From contig JAPWGK010000029.1 in NCBI GenBank assembly GCA_029641185.1, positions 186,001 to 250,000 of the forward strand: DNA of 64,000 nt, written 5' to 3'. The position numbers and the translations under genes are program-made. The notes beneath the pieces are model-generated. The model did not search any database. It had not been told where the DNA came from and saw nothing but the letters and a program-made list of their open reading frames with translations. Below, piece after piece: positions 22,710 through 33,116 of this stretch (positions are counted from its first letter, which is position 1; each line of letters begins with the position of its first letter). This stretch comes from Pseudofabraea citricarpa. Lineage: Eukaryota > Ascomycota > Leotiomycetes > Helotiales > Dermateaceae.

Positions 22710-23108
22710 ATGTCTGGTAGCGACGACTCCTCCCCTGCTCTCAACGAATTTGGTGTTGACAACGAATCTGCCTACCCCCCTGTGGAGGAGTTTCCTACCA
22801 TCGATGGGACTGTCGAAGACGTTCACAGATGGGTAAAGACATGGATGAGAGCTAGGAATATTGGTGGATATAGGTTCGGGGGCCTCAGATTCTTGAAAAT
22901 GACAGGCGCAGAGCTCCATACCTGCGACTATGACGCTCTGAGGACTATTATCCACCCTGCAACTTTCTCGCCCAAGCAAAGTCATGCTTTGGCGAATGAT
23001 ATTTTGCGTATCAGGTCAGACCTGAAACCATTGGTTCAGGAAAGTCGACATCAACGCTGTTGGAGATTTTTCACACGCGCTTCAGCTGAGAAGAACAAGG
23101 ATGATTGA
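22710..23108 (+). CDS. Small protein with SAM/Pointed-like helical domain
   Basis: 132 aa from the ATG at 22710; the frame is open upstream to 22338, but the MSGSDDSS start follows a typical fungal context and an acidic N-terminus. Residues 1-32 are acidic and Pro-rich. From about residue 33 the pattern TVEDVHRWVKTWMRARNIGG, a hydrophobic LRFLKMTGAEL, and a final helix ANDILRIRSDLK resembles a sterile alpha motif: conserved V-x2-W, a central L-x-L/M-x-G-x-x-L turn and a C-terminal Ile/Leu helix. SAM domains mediate protein-protein contacts. The tail is basic (SRHQRCWRFF). I do not recognise the specific protein. Earlier exons cannot be excluded. It is convergent with the membrane-protein gene at 23439, with a tandem duplication between them. 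Confidence 0.55.
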   Translation: MSGSDDSSPALNEFGVDNESAYPPVEEFPTIDGTVEDVHRWVKTWMRARNIGGYRFGGLRFLKMTGAELHTCDYDALRTIIHPATFSPKQSHALANDILRIRSDLKPLVQESRHQRCWRFFTRASAEKNKDD

Positions 23109-23133
23109 ACTCTATCGTTGAGCTCGTGTAATT

Positions 23134-23321
23134 ACATAGCTTAATCCTTTCTTCCTTGATTGGCAATCCACGTTCTTGATTGAAGTACATAGGTAGCTTC
23201 AACAGCCCAAAATAAATCCATCAAAACACATAGCTCAATCCTTTCTTCCTTGATTGCCAATCCATGTTCTTGGTTGAAGTACATAGGCAGCTTCAACAGC
23301 CCAAAGGAAATCCATCAAAAC
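23134..23321. repeat. Tandem duplication, 94-nt unit
   Basis: Two adjacent copies, 23134..23227 and 23228..23321, each opening acatagct and ending ccatcaaaac. They differ at about seven of 94 positions, five of these transitions. The array starts 26 nt after the stop codon of the SAM-like gene and lies in the 3' flank of both convergent genes, so it probably lies in a 3' UTR. Confidence 0.9.
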
Positions 23322-23438
23322 AAATGTTAATTCTCAGAATTCGCCCTGACATGACCTCATTGTAGCCCATTCCAATCTTCAAACCCTTCAAACTTCCATA
23401 CTTCTACCTCCATATTGGCAAGTCCGTAATTCCCATTC

Positions 23439-23789
23439 CTACAGCCATCTCAATAGATATTCATATCCAGACTGGAACCAAATCAATCCAGTAGCCAGCG
23501 CGCCTGCGATGAGAAAAATGACAAATGGGGCAATCCATGGACTTAGTTGCGTGGTTCCCAACCCATCTCCAAAAAGCATCTGCAGGAACTGTGCAATCTG
23601 GCACACAAAGAACAGGAGGCCTTGGCTCCATTTCGTGACCTCAGTTTTCTTCTCTAGACGTATCAACACATCCTTAGGATTGTTTGGTCCATTCTCAAAA
23701 ACACTGTCAATTGTATCCTTCATGTCCAGGCAAAGTGCCTTCACTTCAATGATTTCATCCCTGGCGCTGGTCATCGCGTTGGATGTCAT
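23439..23789 (-). CDS. Small two-span membrane protein, unknown
   Basis: 116 aa from the first true ATG at 23789 (MTSNAMTSARDEI); the frame is open further upstream without an ATG. Residues 8-55 are polar and helical. Two hydrophobic stretches follow: WSQGLLFFVCQIAQFLQMLF near residue 55-75 and WIAPFVIFLIAGALATGLIW near residue 83-103. The tail is short (YEYLLRWL). This suggests a hairpin membrane anchor. No family is recognised; it may be a lineage-specific gene. Confidence 0.5.
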   Translation of the reverse strand: MTSNAMTSARDEIIEVKALCLDMKDTIDSVFENGPNNPKDVLIRLEKKTEVTKWSQGLLFFVCQIAQFLQMLFGDGLGTTQLSPWIAPFVIFLIAGALATGLIWFQSGYEYLLRWL

Positions 23790-26700
23790 GGTGGAGGTGG
23801 TAGAGAGTGTAGTTACTGGTAGGTGGGTGGCTGATGTTGAGGATTGTGTAGATGAGGATTGTGTAGATGGAGCTATGATGAGGGAGTTTGGTGATATCAA
23901 ATCAATTTGGCTGGGTCTGGGCCCTTATTATATATTAATCTCATGGTTGTCCAAGCCTTCAACTCTGTACTCTTTGAATTCTTTCGCTGTACCTATCCTA
24001 AATTCTCTTTTTGGAATTTTTTGAAGAAATACTTACAGCCGCTTTGTAGAGGTACATTTGCTTGTGGAGCTTGTGCTGTGGCCCTCCTCGGGACTTTTCC
24101 TTTCATTTTCTTTAAATTACTTAAAGGCCGCTTTATAACCATTACTTGTGAAGTTTGTACTTAATTTCTCTTGAACCTTCTTCTCCTTTTGTATTCTTTG
24201 CGAATTAATAACCTAAACAGAGGAGTTCGGCTGCAGAGAGAAATATGTTTGATATTAAGCGACGGGAAGAGAGGTTGATGGGACAATAGCAAGATCATGT
24301 CCGTCTTGTCCAGTATAAAAATCGCAAAGAAAAAATGACAATTAGGCAAGAGAGATGGATGCTGCATGTAGAGTAGATTTTTTTGTTCGTGTCACTTATT
24401 GTACAATTTGATTGCTATGGTTTACATTGCAGCCTTTGCCCTGAGTCATTGGTTTATGTAGCTTATCCGTAAAGTCTGTCGGACCCCTACCTACACCTGT
24501 TATTCAAATGTAAAGAAGGTCTGAAAGGGTCCCGCAAGAGGTAGTTGCATTCGCATTAGCAAGCAAAATTTCCATGACTGATATGATTTCCAGATGCCAA
24601 AGGCTAGTTGTTGATGTCAAAGCAATATTGCAGAGTTTGCCAGGGTTAGACTGCCGTGTCATAGGATTGATCAACGTGCCATTGTCTGATAAAGACCACA
24701 TCACCATCGGCTAGTAGAGCATACATGCCACCTTTGTTCTTTCGTAAGAACAACCTGGAAATGCCCTAACTTGTCTCTCAAGCCAAAGATGGAATGGCAA
24801 AATTCTTGGGGCTTAGGCATGCTAAACGAAAATCTAATTGGCTGGGTTTTCTTACGGTGTATAATAATGAAAAGAAAGAAGTTGCCGTACAAGGCCAATT
24901 GATTGCTGGCCATTGACGTAGATATGACAGCCACTTTTTTCTTCTTCTTTTTTTGAAGTGTTTCCTGGGTTGAGATAATGTGTCTGGAAGCACAGTGGTC
25001 TTGAGACAACTAGAACAACAGTCAATAGCAACAGCTTGGTGGATCGAAGCAGAGTTGGATTGCTGTCGGAATTCGACGGGGAAATGGCAAGAGTAGGCAA
25101 ATTTGCGAAGTGTAGTAGTCAAGAGAGATTAAAATTGTTGATTCTTCGTACTTTCTACTATATTGCATCATCTTCAGGGGAAGAAAATGGCATGTATGGT
25201 GTGTTTGGTAAGGTTTGAAATGTGCATCTTCACGGTCTTTGTGATAGCTGACTCTTTTTAAGGTAGATGATCGATTGGTGAGATTTGAATCCATAATTAA
25301 GTTGTCTTGGTGCGAGGCCTTCAACTCAAGTTCGGAGAAGCTAAGTCGAGTTCTTATGCACAGTATAATGAAACAGAGGCGACACAGTTCCAATTGTCCT
25401 TGGATGATAGCTTGTAATTGTTTCGAAGCTTATGTCTCCAAGGACGATCATTCATCGTAAATCTTGAATTGATTTGCAGGAAGAGTTTGCTGAGCTATCC
25501 GTTCATTGATCATATTTTAAGAGGCATGTTCTCCTTTTTTTCTAGTTGTGATTCTATCAAAACTCTAGAATTATCTTTGCTTTCCTTACTTGAAAATGCA
25601 CAAGAAAACGACAACAGCAAAGTCGAAACATGCACTGAGTGACTGCTTAATTGGTTGACGTAGCAAATTAAAAAGTCTGATTAAAGAGTTACACAGGTCA
25701 TTTAGAGCATGATAATCGTCCATGGAGTAGTATTGTATCTGGCTCTAATCACACTGCAGCAAATCTAACACCGTGCTTCCTCTTCAATTCATACTGTGAG
25801 TATCTTTCGAGAAACCTCTCCTTCATGCCTCAGTCAAAAATCGAAGGATGTGACACCTACAAGACACCTTTACGAAAATGCTTTGTATGGTTCTCTCCAG
25901 ATAGCGCTAGCTTCTTATACCCCGTTGCGAAACCCTCGACTGCAATCAGGCACATGGAAGGTTTAGTCGTGGTTTTCGGTTAAAGAGCATGCCAAGTCGT
26001 CCCGAAATAGGGGGTTCTCGCTTGCATATTCACGTGCGACGGGGCCGGCAGTTCACGTGATCTTCGAGCTTATCACTGACAGCTGTACTCCTGAAGAAAT
26101 CCAGCTATTCAAGTGCAATGCCTATAAGACCAGAACGCCAAATTGCTTTGATAACATTTCCAGAGATACTTTCGTGTCACGAAGTTGAAGGAGACTCGTG
26201 ATAACCCGGTGAGGCGAGCAACCTGCAGGGGCTAGTCCCCAGTCCAGCAAAGCGAAAGATGCAGATGCAGATGCAGATGTTGGTGACGGTGACTGGTGAC
26301 GGGGTGACGGCACTGCTTCTTGGTTGGGTCCCTTGCAAAAGTTGTCACCCATTCTCTTGACCTGCCATTCGTCGCGACTTTGTACAGCTCAGCGCAAACA
26401 GCCAGTTCTGGGAAAAGGCGGAACAGGCTTGCTCGCTCTGCCATTCCATTCAACGCTTCTTCTGTGTCCGCTATCCGCAATCCGTAATCCATAACCCGTG
26501 CAGTCCACTTGTCAGGCCGTATAAAGTGGAAGACGTCCCCGCACACCCTCCTGCTTCTTCTCTCAACCATCCCAGGCCAGGCCAGACGGTGGATGAGTTG
26601 GGGGAGCTGCACGTGTTTCAGTCCGAATCAGGCTTGCTTGCTTGTGAGTCTGTGAGAATCATTCTCTTGTGGCTCAGCGGTTCAGCCACTCTCTCCTGTG

Positions 26701-27119
26701 GCTGGTGGTGCTCTGCTCAGCTCAGCTCAGCTCAGCTCAGGTGAAATTCCTGTTTCAGGCACCGACTGTTGTTGCTAGGACCACCCCCCTGGACCAGTGC
26801 CAGTGCCAGTGCCCGTCTGGGAAACGCGATACCATAATCGCCAACATTTATTCTATTTCCATCCTCGCGACCACTTTACATTCTTGTCACGAAAGCTCCC
26901 TTACAGGACTAGAGTCAATACTCCATCAAAAGGTTCGTCCCCGCCTAGCTTCGTAGCCTCGAGCTTTTGTCGCTACCGTTCAATTGACTTACGTGGAATC
27001 AAGGCACCGGCCAGAGCTAAAACTTGGGAACACATCTCATCAACGCACCATCAAGTACAACTCCCGCGCTCTCTGCACACATCCTACCCTTCGGGCGACA
27101 TCCTCTACATCCCCTCAAC
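23790..27119. other. 3.3-kb region without a clear gene
   Basis: Short frames on both strands (for example 24504..24707, 25022..25393 and 26232..26612, all minus) show no motif and no consistent splicing. A CTCAG microsatellite lies at 26716..26740. 26880-27119 is CT-rich and probably the leader of the PRA1 gene. A broken gene between 24500 and 25100 on the minus strand is possible but I could not build one. Confidence 0.45.
26716..26740 (+). repeat. CTCAG microsatellite
   Basis: Five perfect CTCAG units. Simple repeat upstream of the PRA1 gene. Confidence 0.9.
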
Positions 27120-27650
27120 ATGTCGAGAATAAACATACCACTAGATGTCTTGACATCGCGATTGAATCTCTCAGACAGATTCGCCGGCGTACGATCACAG
27201 TCTCTGGCGTCGAGATTTGCCAACCTGAAGCCCATCTCGGAGTTTCTGGACCTCAAGCGCTTGTCCAAGCCAGCCAACTTCACCGAGGTGCAATCCAGAG
27301 TCAACTACAACCTGGGACACTTCTCGAGCAACTATGCCGTGGTCTTCGTCATGTTGAGCATCTACAGCTTGCTCACCAACGTGCTCCTGCTGTTCGACAT
27401 CATCTTCATTGTTGGTGGCATGTGGGGAATCGGCAAGCTTGACGGACGCGATCTTGACATCGGTGTGATCCGCGCGACCTCATCCCAGCTCTACACGACT
27501 CTCCTCGTAATTGCAGTTCCTCTGGGAATTATTGCATCTCCAATCTCAACAGTTCTCTGGCTCATCGGCGCAAGCGGAGTCAGCATCCTAGGACACGCCT
27601 CATTCATGGACAAACCAATCGATGAGGCTTTTTCCGGGGAGGCGGTCTAG
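27120..27650 (+). CDS. yip3: PRA1/Yip3 family membrane protein
   Basis: Prenylated Rab acceptor family. These ER/Golgi membrane proteins bind prenylated Rab GTPases and affect their membrane delivery. Single exon, 176 aa from the ATG at 27120, the same length as yeast Yip3. The N-terminal cytosolic part has the family's F-x-x-P/LKRLSKPANF segment, then VQSRVNYNLGHFSSNYAVV at about residue 60-78. Two hydrophobic hairpins follow: residues 75-105 (VFVMLSIYSLLTNVLLLF) and 125-160 (LLVIAVPLGIIASP). The C-terminus is short and acidic (DEAFSGEAV). Longer frames upstream of this ATG are leader. The next gene starts only 26 nt after the stop, in the -1 frame, which stays open from just upstream of the stop; see findings. 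Confidence 0.9.
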   Translation: MSRINIPLDVLTSRLNLSDRFAGVRSQSLASRFANLKPISEFLDLKRLSKPANFTEVQSRVNYNLGHFSSNYAVVFVMLSIYSLLTNVLLLFDIIFIVGGMWGIGKLDGRDLDIGVIRATSSQLYTTLLVIAVPLGIIASPISTVLWLIGASGVSILGHASFMDKPIDEAFSGEAV

Positions 27651-27676
27651 GTGGTCGGCCGCGATCTCCCAAAGGT

Positions 27677-28939
27677 ATGCCCTCATGGGGAAGACCACCA
27701 GGGGCGAAGGGGAGCAGGAGGAGGAAGCAGTGGGAACGAGATCAAGCAGTTTGGCAAGAACAATCTCGGGTTGAGGAACTTGATAGTGATGATACAGATA
27801 CACAAGGCGTTGGATTGAATTTTACGGAAAAACGATTTGCTAGCGATCCGCTTCAGTTTACTGGAATTGACCTTTCTTCGGGCGCAAGGTCGAGACGGCA
27901 ATATGCTTATGATGATTCCGACTCGTCGGAAGAGTCTGACGAGGAGTCAGATGAGGTTGGGGATGATGATGCAATGCAAATTGCTTTGCGAGATAAAGAG
28001 GAAGCGCTGGTGCAATCTGCGCTTGCTCGAATTCGCAGGGCACAAGAGAAAGGGAAACGGGAAGTCAAACTTCATCAAGATGAGCTGGATGCTCTGGAGA
28101 AAAGACGAAAGCGGATGCAGTCTGCAGCTACAGCAAAGGCCAAGAAAAGTGGCTCGACTAGCGGAAGCGAACGAAGACGACGAAGTGAACGACAAGTTGT
28201 CAGTCTACCACTCACCGGAGAGCCGATTGTCCGCAAGAGCAAATCCAAACGATTCGAAGAAAATCAAAACTCGGCGGCTGCAGCGCCCCCGGGCATGCTT
28301 GTCGCTGGGCCCGAAGGACCCGTATATGCACCGTTTGGTTACTATCCTCCACAATCAAGCAGTAGTCGCAATTCCCCCGCCCGACCGCGTTCGGCCACCA
28401 ATCGAGAGCTTCGAGGTACTCCACCACCACAGTATGGCTACCAACAATCTGGACGACATTTCTCAGACAATACTCGCCCGACCTCGTCATCTAGCAGTAG
28501 TGCACGTCGACCATTGCCAGACGACGCAGACTGGGTGCCATCCAATTCTAGACGCAGTTCTGTCTCATCTCAGTACAATGACCCATTTCAGTATCAGACA
28601 TCGGCCAGTCATCCACCACCCATTCCTCAACAATATATGCAGCCTTCTTCATCTGGTCGACGTAACGTGTCTGGACCCGCCGATATTGCTTACTCCTCTG
28701 TTCGACGCACTCCGCCCCTCAGTGCAAGTCATGCTTCTAGAGCAGCTACTTCTGATCCCAGTCTCTCGAGATTCAGGGAAGCAGAGGTGCCTGACAGCCA
28801 AGAAAGCAGTAGTGACGAGGACGAAAGTGATGACCTTGGAAATGGGGTGCAAGTCTTTGTGGAGAAAGAGGTCGAAAAGGAGAAATCCGCTGTGCCTGCT
28901 GGGAAGCCTGTGGGTCGCAAAAAGGGAAAAGGCAGATAG
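27677..28939 (+). CDS. Disordered fungal protein next to PRA1
   Basis: Single exon, 420 aa from the ATG at 27677. It begins with a basic stretch (GAKGSRRRKQWERDQ), then an acidic Ser/Asp/Glu region (residues 75-100) and a Lys/Arg/Glu helix (about 105-155, VQSALARIRRAQEKGKREVK), probably a coiled coil. After residue 200 it is Ser/Pro/Tyr/Gln-rich and likely unstructured, with GPEGPVYAPFGYYPP near residue 210. It ends in another acidic patch and a basic KKGKGR tail. I do not recognise a domain. Its start lies 26 nt after the PRA1 stop, so it has no room for its own promoter unless it overlaps PRA1. It may be translated from a shared transcript, or the two may be one gene in a corrected frame. 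Confidence 0.72.
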   Translation: MPSWGRPPGAKGSRRRKQWERDQAVWQEQSRVEELDSDDTDTQGVGLNFTEKRFASDPLQFTGIDLSSGARSRRQYAYDDSDSSEESDEESDEVGDDDAMQIALRDKEEALVQSALARIRRAQEKGKREVKLHQDELDALEKRRKRMQSAATAKAKKSGSTSGSERRRRSERQVVSLPLTGEPIVRKSKSKRFEENQNSAAAAPPGMLVAGPEGPVYAPFGYYPPQSSSSRNSPARPRSATNRELRGTPPPQYGYQQSGRHFSDNTRPTSSSSSSARRPLPDDADWVPSNSRRSSVSSQYNDPFQYQTSASHPPPIPQQYMQPSSSGRRNVSGPADIAYSSVRRTPPLSASHASRAATSDPSLSRFREAEVPDSQESSSDEDESDDLGNGVQVFVEKEVEKEKSAVPAGKPVGRKKGKGR

Positions 28940-29195
28940 CTTTAGCATTCGCACGGTATTGCCCTTGTGTTGTGGGATAGACTACTTTTCTTTTAATGGA
29001 ATTTGCATTATAATTTTTGAACAACTTGACTATTTGGTATATTTCGCGCCCGAGAAAGATAAAACCTAGACATCAGAGGGCTTTTAAATCCAACACTTGA
29101 AAAGTGACCGTGCCTTGCCTGAGCTTCCTCTAATGATTGAATTAAACAAAATCACACCTAACGCCCACCCATTTTCATTTTCGTAGGCCAATGCT

Positions 29196-29835
29196 TCACA
29201 TGAACAACTTGGCCATGGTCATTAAGCCGCCAGCACCTCCCATCAATCCTCCCAATCCTTGTCCACTTACGCTACTTCTCTCCCATTGCATGTTGCCTCT
29301 GCCATCTCTGCCTAGAGAAGATCCTCCATGTCCATATCCATGTCCAGAGCCTCCAAACATCTTATCCAGTCCTCCAGGCAATCTGATTCCGAATCTCTGC
29401 AGAAGGCCGCTGAGAGCACCACCGGTGAGGAGAGGCATAATGACCAAAACGAAGACCTTCATGGGGTGTTTCTTCATGTAGTACATGAGATCGCGCAAGA
29501 GTCGTCTCAATTGCGAGTAGAGCTTCTTGATGTAGCCGGGGCGCGAAGAGGCTCGTCGGTGGTGTTTTCCACCCCCAAAGCCTAGAATTCTGTCAGATGA
29601 TGGATTGCTTTGCCTCGCCGCCACGGTTTGCAGGGGTATTAGGGTTCTTACTGAAGAAGGATCGCGTGGACGAGTTATGATGATGGTTGCCAGAACCAAA
29701 GATTGAGCCCGTCGAGTGATGGCGGGATGGCGATGGTCTGCGAACCCATCCGCCGCCGGTACTGTGTGAGCGTGAGTGTGAGGAATGGTGACGGGAACCA
29801 CCACCCAGATCTGAGGCTGCGTCGAGCCAACCCAT
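29196..29835 (-). CDS. His/Ser/Gly-rich single-span membrane protein
   Basis: Two exons: 29835..29652 and 29581..29196, with a 70-nt intron (GTAAGA...CTAG); 189 aa. The N-terminal half is rich in His, Ser and Arg (SRHHSSHSRSHSTGGG). After the junction comes FGGGKHHRR, then a basic helix (KKLYSQLRRLLRDLMYYMKK) and one hydrophobic stretch at about residue 112-130 (VFVLVIMPLLTGGALSGLL). The tail is Gly-rich (GHGYGHGG, GQGLGGLMGGAGGLM). This layout recurs in unnamed fungal proteins; no function is known to me. The basic helix before the span suggests a membrane-anchored protein facing the cytosol. It is divergent from the J-protein gene, with 877 nt between starts. Confidence 0.78.
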
Positions 29836-30712
29836 TGTGCGGTCTTATCGTATCGTGTGTGTGGTGGAGGTGGTTATTGATCACCAGGTACAGGCTGAGG
29901 CTGAGGCTGGTCTTCGAGTGAACCGTGCGATTGCGATTGCGATTATGGATTGGCGGTCCCTTATATTGGCTGGGGAAGCTGGAGCGTTCAGTGCCGATAG
30001 GCAGCGGAAGCTTTTCTGGCCTGTATGGATGTATGGGACCTTTTCTAGCGGTGCAATGCCGATGCAATGAGGCCCAAGGTGGAGTGGGGAGCTGGTTGGT
30101 GATGATGGCCACTTATGAGAGCTGGCAAGCAGGTTGACACGCTTCTGGATGTCTATTTTGCTTGACCGCTACTGCCCGCTGGCTGACATGATATGTTGGA
30201 GGCTGGGCTGTGTAGGTTGGTGGTGCTGGTCGCGAGCTGTTGATGCCAAGTCATTAGACGAGTGCCCTAGCAGCGGGCTGGGCCTGTGGGGTTCGCCTCC
30301 CACGTGAGGATGGATGCAGGTCGCTCTCAAAGTGTTCAACGTGTATCGCGAGTTCGAGTCGTCGAGTCATAAAGTCCATCATGCAACAAAGAGTTTCTGT
30401 CGTTGATCCGCACTTAGTTAGACTTGATTGAGGGCACAACGAGCGCTCGAGGTCCGTCATGCAACAAAACTTTCTATGTATCATGTGACTCATCTTGGAC
30501 ACTATCACGTGGTGCTTCTTTGAGCCACGTTGCACCGCCACCCAAGATCTTCGAGCGCCCGAGGCCTGCGGACGTCATTGCTTGTGCACAAGCTCATGTC
30601 AGGGACTGCTTTCAAACATCCTACCTACGTGCCTCTCTCCTCTCTCCTCCCTTCGTTTTCTTCTCTGCCATACTCCTCATCTTCATCATCTCCTCTTCTT
30701 AAATCAGTAATC
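29836..30712. promoter_or_regulatory. Divergent promoter region
   Basis: 877 nt between the divergent starts of the Gly/His-rich membrane protein and the J-protein gene. Both promoters must lie here. About 30600-30700 is CT-rich, typical of a leader just before a fungal start codon. A GAGGCT repeat lies near 29895. No gene is visible. Confidence 0.45.
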
Positions 30713-31600
30713 ATGTCAAGTGGACTTCCCTCCGATTACTGTAAGTAAAAAAGCATGCAACTCATCAAATTCACAACTAACTAGCTACCCCTCCAGATGC
30801 CATCCTTGGTATCTCGTCAACCGCAACACAGCAACAAGTCAGAGATGCCTACAAAAAGTACATATCCTGCCTCTTATAGCCCCACAAAATAAAAGCTAAC
30901 ATTGTTCTCAGAGCCGCACTGAAAACTCATCCAGATCGGGTCCCAACCGATTCCCCAGACCGGCCAGAGCGAACTCGGAAATTCCAAAAGATAAACGACG
31001 CCTACTACACGCTTTCTGATGCATCGCGCCGCCGAGACTACGATGCCGCCCGCGTCTATCATGGTTTCGGCTCGGGCGCCTCCACAGCCTCGACCTCGTT
31101 CGATTCGGATGAAGATATTCCTCAAGCAGGTGCAGGCGCAGGAGCAGATGCAGGCAACGCAGGACCAGGCTTTTCATTCCCATGGTCTTCGTTCGGATTC
31201 AAAGCAAAGAACCCCGAGGAGGAAGCGAAATTCGAGAACGAGCAGTTTGGCGACGTCTTTGAGGAGATGCTGCGCGAGGAGGGTATGGCTGAGAATGGAG
31301 GCACGCCGACGGGCAAGTTCTGGAGCGTTGTGGGCGGGTTAAGTGGTGGCGCGATGGGATTTATCGTTGCTAATTTCCCCGGCATGCTTGCTGGCGCGGT
31401 CGCGGGTAATCGATTGGGGAGTATTAGAGATACGAAGGGGAAGAGTGTCTATGCCGTCTTCCAGGTATGATTCCTTACATTTTTGTGCTTGTGAAAACCC
31501 TCGACTGATTCTTTGTCGTTAGGAATTACCGCAGGGTGATAAAGCGAGGCTACTCAGTCAACTTGCTACTAAGGTCTTTGCACATGCTGTGAGTGCTTAG
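30713..31600 (+). CDS. J-domain (Hsp40) protein
   Basis: Hsp70 co-chaperone; the J-domain stimulates Hsp70 ATPase through its HPD motif. Four exons: 30713..30740, 30797..30857, 30912..31464 and 31523..31600, with introns of 54-58 nt; 239 aa. The spliced start MSSGLPSDYYAILGIS leads into QQQVRDAYKKAAL, then KTHPDRVP (HPD at residues 36-38), and NDAYYTLSDASRRRDYD, a complete J-domain over about residues 8-70. A linker rich in Gly/Ala follows, then FSFPWSSFGFKAKNPEEE. Near residues 165-200 is a Gly-rich hydrophobic stretch (GGAMGFIVANFPGMLAGAVA) like a glycine zipper, suggesting membrane association. The family is common in filamentous ascomycetes; the specific Hsp70 partner is unknown. Confidence 0.9.
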
Positions 31601-33116
31601 AAGGATTGGTTTAGCTGGGTTTTTATTACGGATGGGAAACTGGCGTTTGTCATAGCGGTCTATTTTGGCAGGATGGGTTATTGATTGATTTAAGGATGGG
31701 ACGGGATGGGATAGGTTTTGTATGTGGTTAGATATCCAAGCAATAAAATATTATGATTAGACAGTTATGAGGAAATCGTATGGCGAGATGTTGCAACACA
31801 TTCATTCGGTGTCTTAAGGCTTCATTGCAGATCAGAGTTTTAGGATACAGACTGGCATGAGCAGCCACAAATAAGGTGAGGTTGATCTAGCTGTTTTATG
31901 TGGCGAAATTATCACTTCAAGACAAAACAAGACCTGCAAGTACTCCTCTATTCTGCTTCTTCGTACCATGTATTAGCTTACGTGCTAACACCAGGTATGA
32001 GTAGTTTTACTATTCTCCAAACTTGATGGACTCAAGCAAGATTCTTTTAAGTATTATATTTAAGCGGTACCAAAAAGTACTACAGAGTACCGGAATTGTG
32101 TCCCATGGCTACTTTTGGGCATGTGAAGTAAGCTGAGAATTAGATTTTATTGATACTGTTGGACTTGATTTAGCTAAAATGGTGTGTGTGTTTTGAGGAG
32201 GAGCGGCCTGTCTGAGAGCTTGATGTAGGGTTGTTTTATGTTCTTAAAGTATGAGAAATGTACCTAGGTAGTTATTCGTCACCTAGCTAGAGTGAATGAA
32301 TGACATGGTTCTTTGATTCTACTGACATGGCTTACGATAGGGTAGGAATTCATGTCAATAGGCCAAGTTTCTTGGATCTAAATCTTTAGAATATATCAAG
32401 TATGCGTCTTAAACTATAGGGACTAAAGTATCAATCTTTTACGCAACTTTATCAAATAATATAGCCATGGCTCAGAGTCATGGACCACGTATCATGTTGC
32501 AGTGCACGCTAATTATAGCGGCTCTATCGTTGCTATGCACGTCTTCGAGGTCATCGTACTCCTTAAGTAAGTAGACCTCGATATGGTCTGGGACAATGCT
32601 TATGCTTGCTAGACCTCTTGCCACGTTCTAATTGTCTTAATATCTCACAAAGCGCAAGCAAGAATATTCAACTCCTTCAAAGCGTTATAATATACTGTCT
32701 ATATTCAAATAGATCTTTTCTTCAATAGAAATAGTTGCTTGTTATTTCATACTCTATCACAAAAGAAATAAAAAATAATAGATTAACCGAGCAGGCCGAC
32801 TTTGCTACAAGGAAAGGAAAGGAGAGAGAAAATACATACACTATGTATTAGAAGTTTTTGAGAATGAATAAATCACAAACAGTCTAGTACAGAAGCAATT
32901 TTCCTCGAGAAAAAACACCTCAACTGTGTATCCTTGACCTCCTTCGAGCTTGAGATTCAGTCTTGCTGGCCTTTGATCATTCAAATCGGTACCAACTGTC
33001 TTAACGTTGTATATTATGCGACCTTACTATCTATCAACGACACTCATTCCTATTGCCTTGAACTAGTCCTCTAGAACCCACGGATAAAAAACCAGTAAAA
33101 ACCGACCAAGAAACAT

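Noticed and set aside
27837..29069. 410-codon plus-strand frame overlapping the disordered protein
   Set aside because: It is a shifted frame over the same DNA. The 27677 frame has the more protein-like charge pattern and coherent blocks.
30290..30370. Possible tRNA, from a GTTCGAGTC-like B box
   Set aside because: No acceptor stem or D/anticodon arms could be paired in the 70 nt upstream.
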